Shown here: piece by piece, positions 18,903-28,728 of the stretch | Numbering within the stretch: the stretch's first letter is position 1 | How the letters are laid out: the number at the start of each line of letters is the position of its first letter | Source of the DNA: Neocallimastix lanati (nom. inval.) | Taxonomy: Eukaryota > Neocallimastigomycota > Neocallimastigomycetes > Neocallimastigales > Neocallimastigaceae | Length of the DNA stretch: 64,000 bases | Reading direction: 5' to 3' | Assembly (NCBI GenBank): GCA_016946835.1 | Contig: JACVTC010000007.1 | Coordinates: 450,001-514,000 of the forward strand | Program-made: the position numbers and the translations under genes | The notes under the pieces: generated by a model | Databases searched by the model: none | Seen by the model: the letters and a program-made list of their open reading frames with translations, nothing else | Told to the model about the DNA's origin: nothing

Positions 18903-21347
18903 ATGGACAACTATAATCAAGAAAATCCTACCTTTAAGGACGGTTTTGCAGGTGATCGTCGATTCTTTAAAGGATTTCTAGCTAAAATGGAACTTATTTT
19001 TATGATTCAACCGGAAAGATTTGCAAACGATGAAGCTAAAGTAATCTATATCATTTCTCGTTTGTATGGAAACGCCATGAATTGGGCTGCTACTCTCATT
19101 GAAAACCAAGATCCTTGTCTCCTTAATTATAATCAATTCATTGCTAGATTAAAATCAGTATTTGGAAGCTACGATTCTACCTTTATTGCGAACCAGAAAT
19201 TAAGAACAATCAAACAAAAACGAATTGGTGAAGTCAGAAATTACATTTTAGAATTTAATAAATACGCCGATGAATCTTCTTGGAATGAAGAAGCCAAGAT
19301 GGACGCCTTTCTTGCCGGCCTACATGACCATATTGCTACTAGAATTTTAGAAATGTTTCCTGGACCTCAAACCCTCTTTGCTATGCAAACAATTGCATCT
19401 AGAATCGATAATCGTATTTCTACTCATAGACAATTCTCCAATCTTCAAGGTCAAAATTCAAATAATAGTACTAATAATAAAAATAAAAAAGGCAAAAAAT
19501 CATTCTTTTTCCAAAAACAATTTAAATCCAAACCTCATGGACCTCTATCTCAAGAAGAAAAAGAAAGAAGAAGAAGAGAAAATCTTTGTTTATATTGTGG
19601 ATCCTCTGAACATTCTCTCGACAATTGTCCACTTAAAAATAAATATAAAAATAAAAATAAACCTTCATCAAGTAGCACTTATGTTTCTAATCCCGAATCA
19701 AAACCTATTTCTAGACCTAGAGTTTCTGACTCAAATCTTCCTATTTACGAATTTTCTTTAAGTATTGATAATACAAATTCTACCGCTAAAATTCTTCTCG
19801 ATACTGGTTCTCAAATTAATTTAATGGATATTTACTATGTTAAAGAAAATAATATCCCGTATTCAACCAAAACTAATTTTCCTAAGGTATCTGGCATCGG
19901 TGGAAAGCAAATTATTCTTGGAAAAACTCTTCCTATTTCTATCACTTATAAAAACCATAAATGTAATACTCAATTCTATGTGGTTGACCTTCCTTCTTAT
20001 TGTGCTATTTTAGGTTTCGAATGGATTTCTACTCACAATCCTGATATTGACTTCAAAAATAAAGTCTTAAGATTTAATTCCAATTATTGCGTTGAAAATT
20101 GTTTAATCATCCCTAACTCCTTTACTTCTTATGTTCCTTTAAATACTACTAAACAAAATGACAAAAATGAAAATGAAGAAATCAATAATAAAATAAGCAA
20201 ATCATTACCAAAAAAATTACTTCCATTTATAGACACTTTCAGTGAAATATACACTATTCAATCACCTCCTTATTGTCCTTTTGATAGCGAGATTAAACCC
20301 AAACAAAATGAAAAACTTCATTATGACCCAATCTACCCCTTAATTGTAAAAGAACCTCTAGCTTCGAAGAAATATATTAAAGAAAATGAAGACAAAAAAT
20401 TTATTAGAAAATCTATATCTCCAGCTGCTGCTTCTGTTTCATTTGTTCCCAAGAAAGACCTAAGTGATCTCTTTCGTATTCATAAACCACCCTCCGATTT
20501 TTTTTCTGATAAAGGTTCTCAATTCACTTCAAAATTTTGGTCAGCTATTTGTAAATCTTTCAATATCACAACGAAACTTGCTTCTCCCTTCCATCACCAA
20601 ACCAATGGTTTAACGGAGAGGGTGAACTCCGTTATTGAACAATACTTAAGATGTTATTCAAACTTTAAAGGTTCTGATTGGTATAATTTTTTATTCCTAG
20701 CAGAATTCAGTTATAATAATTCAATTCAAGAATCAATTAAGCACTCACCTTTTTATGCAAACTATGGATATAATCCAAGATATTCACCATCAATTCCAAA
20801 CAGTACAGATGTTCCTAGAGCTGATGAATTTACAAAAGACCTTTCAGAATTATTCAAAACACTTAATGGAAATTTACAACAAGCAAGAAAAAAGCAAGAA
20901 GAATTCGCAAACAAACATCGTATTGAAGCTCCAAATTTTAAACCTGGTGATAAAGTGTGGATTAATAGTTCACTTATAATTCATAATGGAAATAAAAAAC
21001 TTAAACCTAGAAAACTTGGTCCATATAAAATCATTAAGAAAATTTCTCCCGTTTCATATAAGTTAGACTTACCAAAAGAAATCAGAATCCATCCTGTAAT
21101 ACATGTTTCTGAACTTGAACCATTTTATGAAGATCACTTTGGACGAAAGAAAGAACCACCACCTCCGATAATTATTGACAATGAAGAAGAATACGAAGTT
21201 GAAAAAATTCTTGATAAAAGAAAACATTATGGCAAAACCCAATATCTTATTAAATGGAAAGGCTATCCTTTATCTGAAGCATCTTGGGAACCCGAAGAAA
21301 ACTTAAATTGCCCTAAACTCTTAAAAGAATTTAACAATAATAACTAA
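18903..21347 (+). CDS. Element D gag-protease-integrase fusion with RT/RNase H deleted
   Basis: 814 residues in one frame. Gag resembles that of A (residues 1-175). The zinc knuckle is [14 protein letters not shown] and the protease has [10 protein letters not shown]. The start of RT is reached (FVPKKD, about residue 520), then the frame passes within about 15 residues into integrase at [11 protein letters not shown] catalytic core, RNase H, the HHCC finger and the first integrase Asp are therefore missing. The second Asp and the Glu (NGLTERVN) remain. A C-terminal chromodomain is intact ([17 protein letters not shown]). The deletion preserved the frame, so a truncated polyprotein can be made that might still assemble particles with helper enzymes. 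Confidence 0.9.
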   Translation: MDNYNQENPTFKDGFAGDRRFFKGFLAKMELIFMIQPERFANDEAKVIYIISRLYGNAMNWAATLIENQDPCLLNYNQFIARLKSVFGSYDSTFIANQKLRTIKQKRIGEVRNYILEFNKYADESSWNEEAKMDAFLAGLHDHIATRILEMFPGPQTLFAMQTIASRIDNRISTHRQFSNLQGQNSNNSTNNKNKKGKKSFFFQKQFKSKPHGPLSQEEKERRRRENLCLYCGSSEHSLDNCPLKNKYKNKNKPSSSSTYVSNPESKPISRPRVSDSNLPIYEFSLSIDNTNSTAKILLDTGSQINLMDIYYVKENNIPYSTKTNFPKVSGIGGKQIILGKTLPISITYKNHKCNTQFYVVDLPSYCAILGFEWISTHNPDIDFKNKVLRFNSNYCVENCLIIPNSFTSYVPLNTTKQNDKNENEEINNKISKSLPKKLLPFIDTFSEIYTIQSPPYCPFDSEIKPKQNEKLHYDPIYPLIVKEPLASKKYIKENEDKKFIRKSISPAAASVSFVPKKDLSDLFRIHKPPSDFFSDKGSQFTSKFWSAICKSFNITTKLASPFHHQTNGLTERVNSVIEQYLRCYSNFKGSDWYNFLFLAEFSYNNSIQESIKHSPFYANYGYNPRYSPSIPNSTDVPRADEFTKDLSELFKTLNGNLQQARKKQEEFANKHRIEAPNFKPGDKVWINSSLIIHNGNKKLKPRKLGPYKIIKKISPVSYKLDLPKEIRIHPVIHVSELEPFYEDHFGRKKEPPPPIIIDNEEEYEVEKILDKRKHYGKTQYLIKWKGYPLSEASWEPEENLNCPKLLKEFNNNN

Positions 21348-21654
21348 AATTAAAACTTGAAAATGAATCTTCACTTTATTAATATCAAACTTATATTAAT
21401 TTATTAATATCAATATTACTAAATATTATTTTATATTATTAAATATTATTAATATTCATGTATTCTTATTATATATTATATTCATGTAACTTTATTAATA
21501 TCATGTAATTTTATTCAAAAAAGTTCGTACTATAAAATGGTTAATTATTATTTTTATTTTATTTTATTTTAGTTTAGTTTAGTTTAGTTTAGTTTAATTT
21601 AGTTTAGTTTAGTTTAGTTTGCTTAATTTTAGTATAAGTTATGCCTAACTGTTA
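21348..21654 (+). other. 3' untranslated region of element D with (TTTAG)n
   Basis: AT-rich. Contains a pentanucleotide TTTAG array at about 21570-21620. Confidence 0.7.
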
Positions 21655-21689
21655 GATTCGTCTGGTATCCGAATCCTGGAGGCGGACCA
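21655..21689 (+). other. Pre-PPT hairpin and purine tract, element D
   Basis: Stem GATTCG/CGAATC (21655-21660, 21670-21675) with loop TCTGGTATC, then TGGAGGCGGACCA up to the 3' LTR. Element A has AGACG/CGTCT around TCTGGAATC at the same place. Confidence 0.6.
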
Positions 21690-22332
21690 TGTAACGAAAT
21701 CTTCAATTAGTAAAATTAGAACTTTGGTTCAATGGTTAGTTACATTGACCATGACCAATACTTCATGGGTTCGACTCACACCTCAACCCATTTTGCATTA
21801 ATAATTATTTTATTAATTATTTTATTAATTATTAATAATATCTTCTTGAATATTCTTTCTGTATAAAATTATAGAAAGTTAAAGATTCTTTCGGTTCGTA
21901 ATTCAACCGAAATGAATTTAGAAATTCTTATTATATAAATTATTTTATTCTTTTTTGATAAGATTCATTTTCATCAATTAAAATCTATATTCTAGAAACT
22001 TTACATTATTAATTATTTAAACATATTTCTAAATATTTCTTTAAAATTATTTTTACATGTTAAAACTGTTTTTCCGTTAAAAGTATAAATAGTGCGAACT
22101 TCACGAATGAAAATATTTTTCTTCGTGCTTTTATTAATAATAATTAACGTATAAGTAATTCGAAATATTACCTTGTTGATTAATATTAATAATTATTTTA
22201 AATTTTATAATTAATAAAAAATATTTCTAATAAAACGAATTATTTATACAGATAGTGTAAACCTATTGAGTTTTCTTCTTTCTGTGTTTCTATATCTCAT
22301 CCCGCCTTTACAATAGAAGCACCTCCGTTACA
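21690..22332 (+). repeat. 3' LTR of element D
   Basis: 643 bp, TGTAACG...CGTTACA, matching the two pieces of the 5' LTR. TATA box at 22084, self-primer match at 22125-22134. Confidence 0.94.
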
Positions 22333-22337
22333 ATGCC

Positions 22338-23635
22338 TTAGATTTAAAATTCTTTGTTCTTGTCATGATTCTCCTACTGCTGGCCACTTTGGCATAAATA
22401 AAACCTCTGACTTAGTTTCTAGAAATTATTGGTGGCCTGGTATGCATAAGGATATTAAAAAATATATTCGTACTTGTAATGTGTGCTGCGCTTCAAAAGC
22501 TCCTCGTCATAAACCTTACGGTTTACTTAAATCTTTACCCATTGGCAATAATCCTTGGGAATCAATTTCAATGGATTTTATAACAGATCTTCCCTCTTCC
22601 AATGGTATGTCTTGTATTCTTGTCGTAGTTGATCGCTTTACGAAGATGGCTCATTTTGTTCCCTTTAAATCAGTTCCCTCTGCTGAGGATTGTGCTGAAC
22701 AATTTCTTAATTCTATTTTCAAACTTCATGGTCTGCCAAAGGATATTGTGTCGGATAGAGGTACTCAGTTTACTTCTAAATTTTGGAATAGATTATTTAA
22801 TTTACTTCATGTTGATCTTTGTTTATCATCTGCTCATCATCAGCAAACTAATGGTCAAACGGAGAGGGTAAACGCAATACTTGAACAATACTTAAGATGT
22901 TATGTTAATTATCAACAAAATAATTGGATGGAATATTTATCTCTTGCAGAATTTGCTTACAATAACACAATACAAGAATCTGCAAATGCTACTCCTTTCT
23001 TTCATAATTATGGGTTCAATCCTAAATTTGATCCTTCTACTCCAGATGTTTCTATTGTCCCTCGTGCGGAAATTATTGCTAAAGACTTAAAAGAATTAAG
23101 AAATGTACTTAAAGAAAATCTTCAAAGTGCAGTTAATTTTCAAAAAAAATATTATGATGATAAACATATGTCTCCGCCTGAGTTTAAAGTTGGCTCAAAA
23201 GTTTGGCTGTTAAGGAATGATTTAATAAATAATAAAAAAGGTAAACTTGCTCCTAAGAAATCTGGTCCATTTACTATTTTAAAGAAAATTTCAGATGTAA
23301 GTTATAAATTAAAGTTACCAAACTCTTTTAGGGTCTTTCCAGTTTTCCACGTTTCACTTCTTGAGCCAGCCTATGAAAATGAATTTACAGAAAGAAATAT
23401 CCCAACTCCAAAACCTATTATACTTAATGGAGAAAAGGAATATGAAGTTGAATCTATTCTTGATTCAAAGAAATTTCATAACAAAATTAAATATTTAATT
23501 CATTGGAAAGGTTATGATGATTCTGAAAACTCATGGGAACCTTTTGAGAATCTTCATTGCAATAAACTTCTTGCCGAATTCCACAAGAAGTTTCCAAATA
23601 AACCAAAACCTAAGACGTCTGGAATCCGTCTCTAA
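22338..23635 (+). CDS. Element A gag-pol, C-terminal part (integrase, chromodomain)
   Basis: Resumes the frame left at 7443, after the ATGCC target duplicate 22333-22337. Integrase has the HHCC finger ([10 protein letters not shown]...CNVCC) and the D,D,E residues in [16 protein letters not shown] and [12 protein letters not shown]-like region ([18 protein letters not shown]) leads to a C-terminal chromodomain with [17 protein letters not shown]. Such chromodomains direct integration to marked chromatin in chromoviruses. The last codons overlap the pre-PPT hairpin. Confidence 0.9.
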
Positions 23636-23645
23636 GGGAGAGAGT
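23613..23645 (+). other. Pre-PPT hairpin and polypurine tract, element A
   Basis: AGACG/CGTCT stem (23613-23617, 23627-23631) around TCTGGAATC, followed by AAGGGAGAGAG (23634-23644) directly before the 3' LTR. The purine run primes plus-strand DNA in LTR elements. Confidence 0.7.
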
Positions 23646-24284
23646 TATAACAGAATCAATAATTACAATTATTTTATTATTTTAATATTTAGTATTATTT
23701 TTCAATAAAGTTTTAAAACAAATAATTAAATTTAAAAAATATTATTTCTGGTATAGTTGTTAGTAACTAATACCATGAATCAAACTACTTAGGGTTCGAT
23801 TCACATTTATTATTATTTTATAGTTTTATTCTAAAAAATATCTAGAAGATTCTTTATAGTTCAAGAAATTACTAGAATTTCTTGATAATTCTTGTGTTTA
23901 ATTAATTAAAATTTATTCTATTAAATTCTTAATTCTATTGTTTTCTATTTTTTCTAAATTTTTCGATTTTTAAGAACTTTTTAGAAACTTTTATTTTTAT
24001 TTTTTAATAACTTTAACTTTTGAAAAAAATATAAATATGAGTAAAATTCTTATTAACAAATATTCTTTTCTTTGTGTTTTTTATTTTAATTTTGTTTAGT
24101 TAATAAAACTTAATTTTTTAATAAAACTTTTTTTAATATTAATACTATATCAACCCTTGCGGCTTATAGTATTATAATAAATATAATTAATAAAATAATT
24201 ATAATAAAAGAAAAAAAATAAATAAAAATAAAATAATTTTTGTTTTTTTGAGTGTTATTATATTTATTATAATATTTTGTTATA
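23646..24284 (+). repeat. 3' LTR of element A
   Basis: 639 bp, same length as and apparently identical to 2563-3201. TATA box at 24030, self-primer match at 24074-24084. Confidence 0.95.
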
Positions 24285-24289
24285 GTTTT

Positions 24290-25475
24290 CTGGAAAAATA
24301 TATTCTTAATCATTGTATTGATGACTCAAGTATTACTGGAATAACTAAACTTTTAATTTTAAATTTAACTATTGGTGGTGTTCAAAAAAATGTAATATTC
24401 AGAGTAGTTGAGAAAGAAAATCCATTTTATGATGTTAGTTTAAATTTTAAAACACAAAGAGAATTAGGAATTATTATTGACCCAAGTGACAATTTAATTC
24501 TTTTGAAACAGGGAACTTCTGAATTTAGAGTGGTAGCTGAACTTGAAAAATTATCTGTTTTAAATAAAAGAATCAATAAAAATGAAGAAAATAATAATAA
24601 TAATAACATTTATAATAATAATAACATTTATAATAATAATAACAATAATAGTAATAAAATTAATAATACTAAAAATGACGTGATTGATGACATAATAAAC
24701 GCGAAACTAAATAAATTAAACACATTAAAATTGGATAATTTCAGAAAAAATAATAAATTAGTAAATAATAGTAATAGCAAATGCAAAACAAACAATAATA
24801 TTATAATTACTAAAGAAGAAAATAAAAATAATATTAAAGGTAGTGCAAATATTAAGAAAAATCAAAATAATAATATTGAAATTAATAGTATTGTAATAAT
24901 AAATAATAAGGAAAATATTAATTCAAATAGCAAAAATAAAAATATTATTAATAATTCTGAAAATATAAGAAATAAAATAAAAGGTCATACAATTGTAAAA
25001 GAAGAAATAAATATCAATGAATCTGTTAAAGTTGATAGCATTATCAATAGAATTAATAAATCTATAACTTCTGGTTTGGTTACGGAAATAAATATTATTG
25101 ATAGTAACAATTCAAAAGTAGATAATATTCAAATTACTTCAAATGCTAATAAAAATGAACAATTTATAAAAAAAAAATTATTCAGTTAATAATATTACTA
25201 ATATAAAAGAAAGAAAAATTAATAATAATAATTCACCGGTTGATTTTAGTAATATTATAAATGTAGATAGTGATAAGAAAATAAAAATTAATAAAATTAA
25301 AAAAATAATTAAAATTCCATATATTTATATTCAAAATAATGATAAAAATAAAATAAATTTTTATAAAATTATGATGCCCAAAACTGAAATCGCGTTAAAG
25401 GAGATTATTAATTATAGCAACAATCGCGTAGATACCAAACTGACAAATAGGAATTATAAATATAAAAGAAAATAA
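24290..25475 (+). pseudogene. Element C ORF, C-terminal part (Asn-rich)
   Basis: Continues the frame of 2347-2562 exactly after the GTTTT duplicate. The start (FLEKYIL...FRVVEKENPFYD) completes the protease-like region related to element B. From about 24585 it is Asn/Lys-rich low complexity. A stop occurs at 25187-25189, just after a run of ten A (25158-25167). With one base fewer the frame stays open to 25475 and gives a basic end (NRNYKYKRK). This suggests a slip in the A run or a recent indel. No enzyme domain is present. Confidence 0.65.
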
Positions 25476-25563
25476 AATTTTAAAATTATTATTTATTTTA
25501 ATTAAACCTTATATTTTCTTTTATAAAAAAAATATATAGTTTAATTTTTAGCAAGGGCATTTT

Positions 25564-25949
25564 TGATATAAAACAAATATGTGTAGTAACATATTTGTAT
25601 ATTTAATAATAATTATTAAATATTAAATTTATATCTTTATGATAATAATTATTTTATTTTATTTTATTTCAATATGTATTATTATAATTATAATAATTAT
25701 AATACTTTATTTCATATAAAATTTATATAGTTCTATATATTAGAATATATAATTAATATATTACCTATTTCTTATAAATAGATTAGATTATTTATATTAG
25801 AAATAGAGAACTCTCTTGTAAATTTTTAGGAATTAGAATTATTATTTTAATTGTACGAATATTATAATTTTATTAATAAAATTTACTAAACTACTATTAT
25901 TTAAAACCCACTGCTTATAAATTATTGCACATAAAAGTCCCGCATATCA
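25564..25949 (+). repeat. 3' LTR of element C
   Basis: 386-bp copy of 1335-1717 with scattered substitutions and small indels. Followed by the target duplicate CGTA (25950-25953). Confidence 0.88.
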
Positions 25950-26076
25950 CGTATGACAGTCATAAATTTAATCTATGTAATTAATTTATAAATTTATTCA
26001 TATTCATTATATATAATATATATAAATAAATATTATAATAAAATATATAATTACAAACATTTAATTACTGATAGTC

Positions 26077-26193
<117 letters not shown>

Positions 26194-26522
26194 GATAATA
26201 ATAATAATAAATAATAGATAATAATAATAGATAATAAATTATAATAATAAAAATAATAATAAATTATAATAAATTATAATAATAATAATAATAAATAGTG
26301 ATAAATATAAATAATAATAATAAATGTTAAGAATCAGGAATTTAGGGTTAATTATATCAACTCTAATAATATATTTTATGATAAAGAGGTATTAACACTT
26401 AATTATTCTAAATTAAATGCCTTTATACAATTTTTATGGTTTGTGACTTGTATATCAATTATATTACAATAAGTTTCAAGCTAAATTTTCATATATTTCA
26501 TAATAAAAATAATTATAATAAT

Positions 26523-26524
<2 letters not shown>

Positions 26525-26618
<94 letters not shown>

Positions 26619-26625
26619 TATAATA
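26525..26625. repeat. (AAT)n microsatellite
   Basis: About 30 copies. The Asn or Ile peptides read from it are translated repeat. Confidence 0.95.
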
Positions 26626-26641
26626 ATAATATATAATAATA

Positions 26642-26683
26642 ATAATAAAATACTACTCTTTATCAATAGTAGTATTTTATTAT
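26642..26683. repeat. 16-bp perfect inverted repeat
   Basis: AATAAAATACTACT-type left arm (26642-26657) and its exact complement (26668-26683) around a 10-base spacer. No gene adjoins it. It may simply be a folded relic. Confidence 0.7.
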
Positions 26684-27070
26684 AATCTTTCACATATATT
26701 TTATAAAAATATCTTTCATATATTAATAGGGATCAATGTATTGAATTATTTAATTTCGTATTAAATTTTATTTTTTATTTTTTTTATTAAAATTTTAAAA
26801 TATAATATAAATTTTATATATTATATTTTTTTTTTTTTTCTTTTTTAATAGATAATAATATTACTCTTCTCCGTTATCTAAATAGAACTTAATAATATAT
26901 AAATAAGATATATATATATTTTTTATTTTTTTTATTTTATTTTTATTTTTATTTTATTTTATTATTTTTTTTAAATTTTTTTTGAATACTTTTAAATATA
27001 AAATTAAATTATGGAATATTGATTTAGAATTATTAATTTTTACTTCAACTCCAATAATACTACACTATTA

Positions 27071-27190
27071 TGTGGATAATACACTTTGTGTCGTGTATAT
27101 TCGGGGGCGCTTGATACTAGTCCTTTAACGCCATATGCTCTGTTCACTTCGGCTACCCTCTTCACACCTTGCAAGTTACAACGAATATTT
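27071..27190. other. GC-richer island of unknown nature
   Basis: A 120-bp patch with TTCGGGGGCGC, TTAACGCC and CACTTCGGCTACCC in otherwise nearly pure A/T DNA. ATACAC...GTGTAT and GGCG...CGCC can pair. The minus strand has a tRNA A-box-like TAGCCGAAGTG, but I found no B box or cloverleaf. It could be a small RNA gene or a relic. Confidence 0.35.
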
Positions 27191-28072
27191 AAATGACTAT
27201 ATGAAAGTCATGATTTTTTGGTATTACATATATAATATTTTTTTTATTTTTTAATTAATTTTATTTTTTTTATTTTTTTTTAGAGGTTATACATATATAT
27301 TTTTTCTTATAAATATATATATATAATATAATAATTATTATTTTCAATATTTTAATTTTTTAAAGTTATTGTGAGTCATAAATAAAAATTTTTATTTTTT
27401 AATCCAAATTGTACGAACGTATAAATTTTAAATAAATCGAAAATGATAAAGTTTATTACTTTTATTGAATTTTCAATTATATTGTTGTAACATTATTGGA
27501 TTTATAAAAAACTATATATATATATTATTATTTTAGATTTTAATAAATAATAATTAATATAAGTTTTATATAATAATTAAAAATAAGAAAAATTTTATTA
27601 AAACAACAATACTCTCTAAGAAAGAGATTGAATAAAATAAAGAAATTTAATTATTATAGTTGCTATTTATTAATTCTTGTTTGCCTATTTAATAACATGA
27701 TAAAGAAGTAATTTTTTTTTCTCATTTTTTACTGGTAGCAATTAAACTAATAATATATATATATATACTACTACTAATAATAAAATAATAATAATAAAAG
27801 TAATAATTAAACAGAGAACACGGAAACTAATTTTTAATAAATATAAGCCTTTTTATTTATTTATTTATAATATTATTTAAATTATATTTTATTTATTTTT
27901 TTTCATATAATTATTATTTTTTTTTTTTTTTTTTTTTATTAATTTTAATTTTTAATTTTTTTTTTTATTTATTTATTTTTATTTAATTATTTAATTAATT
28001 ATTTTTTTTTGTTTAAATATGTGCTTAATTAATAATAATAATTTTATTATTATTTTTTATATTTTTTATTAT

Positions 28073-28118
<46 letters not shown>

Positions 28119-28728
28119 TTTTTCTTTTCTTTTTTATATATATTATTTTTATTTTTATTAATATATATTTATATTTTAACAATTATTTAAAAATAATTTA
28201 TATAAAATAAATATTTAATTTTTTTTTAAATATATTCCTTCATTATTGAATTAAAAAAAAAAAAAAAAAAAAGTATATAATATATCCATATCCATATCCA
28301 TATTTTTAATGTATTAAATATATATATATATAAATTTTAACTAAAATTATTCTTAAAAAAAGAATAATAATATATATACATATATATATTTTCAAATTAT
28401 AAAATAATTTAATAGGTATAACGATTTGCTAATATTAATGAGAATATTGTTTTTAATTATGGGAAAAATTTAATTATCATCATTATTTTATTTATATATT
28501 ATATATATTTTATGGTCATACCAATATATATAAGTAAAATTATATAATTTCTTTTAACTACTTTTATAAAAGAGGTACAATTAAAATAATTAATGATTAT
28601 GATTTTAAACGTTTCTAAAATAAAAATAAAAATAAAAATAAAAATAGAATAAAATAAATAAATATATATATATATTTTGTATTTTATTACTATTTTTATT
28701 TTATTTTATTATTATTATTATTATTATT

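Larger units (their letters stand above)
7444..22332 (+). mobile_element. Element D: internally deleted chromovirus inserted in element A
   Basis: Ends TGTAACG...CGTTACA, with the 5-bp target duplication ATGCC at 7439-7443 and 22333-22337. Without nested element B it is about 5.96 kb. Both LTRs are 643 bp once B is removed and look identical. Its single ORF fuses gag-protease directly to the second half of integrase, so it cannot make RT. The matched LTRs show it transposed recently, presumably using enzymes of an intact relative. It shares self-priming, leader RNA, pre-PPT hairpin and LTR stem-loop with A. Confidence 0.92.
2563..24284 (+). mobile_element. Element A: Ty3/gypsy chromovirus inserted in element C
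   Basis: Two 639-bp LTRs, identical as far as I can compare, bound the element. Ends are TATAACA...TGTTATA, and the 5-bp target duplication GTTTT lies at 2558-2562 and 24285-24289. Subtracting nested D and B leaves about 6.8 kb. It encodes one gag-pol frame (gag, zinc knuckle, protease, RT, RNase H, integrase, chromodomain) with no lesion other than insertion of D at 7443. The primer site is self-complementary rather than tRNA-type. A was therefore young and probably autonomous when D hit it. Confidence 0.93.
1335..25949 (+). mobile_element. Element C: non-autonomous LTR retrotransposon (outermost of the nest)
   Basis: Bounded by direct repeats 1335-1717 and 25564-25949 that begin TGATAT and end ATATCA, flanked by the 4-bp target duplication CGTA at 1331-1334 and 25950-25953. 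A tRNA-type primer binding site follows the left LTR, and a short GGGCAT-type polypurine patch precedes the right LTR. The only coding content is one Asn-rich ORF split by element A. There is no RT, RNase H or integrase, so C must have used enzymes from another element. The same primer site as element B and a B-like protease-region sequence suggest B-type elements as the helper. The LTRs differ by several substitutions and small indels, so C is the oldest layer. Confidence 0.85.

Noticed and set aside
24290-25475. Host gene encoding an Asn-rich protein
   Set aside because: It lies between matching LTRs with primer site and target duplications and continues the retropepsin-like frame from 2347, so it belongs to element C.
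27071-27190. tRNA gene on the minus strand
   Set aside because: No GGTTCRANNCC B box, acceptor stem or anticodon arm could be built; kept only as an unexplained island.
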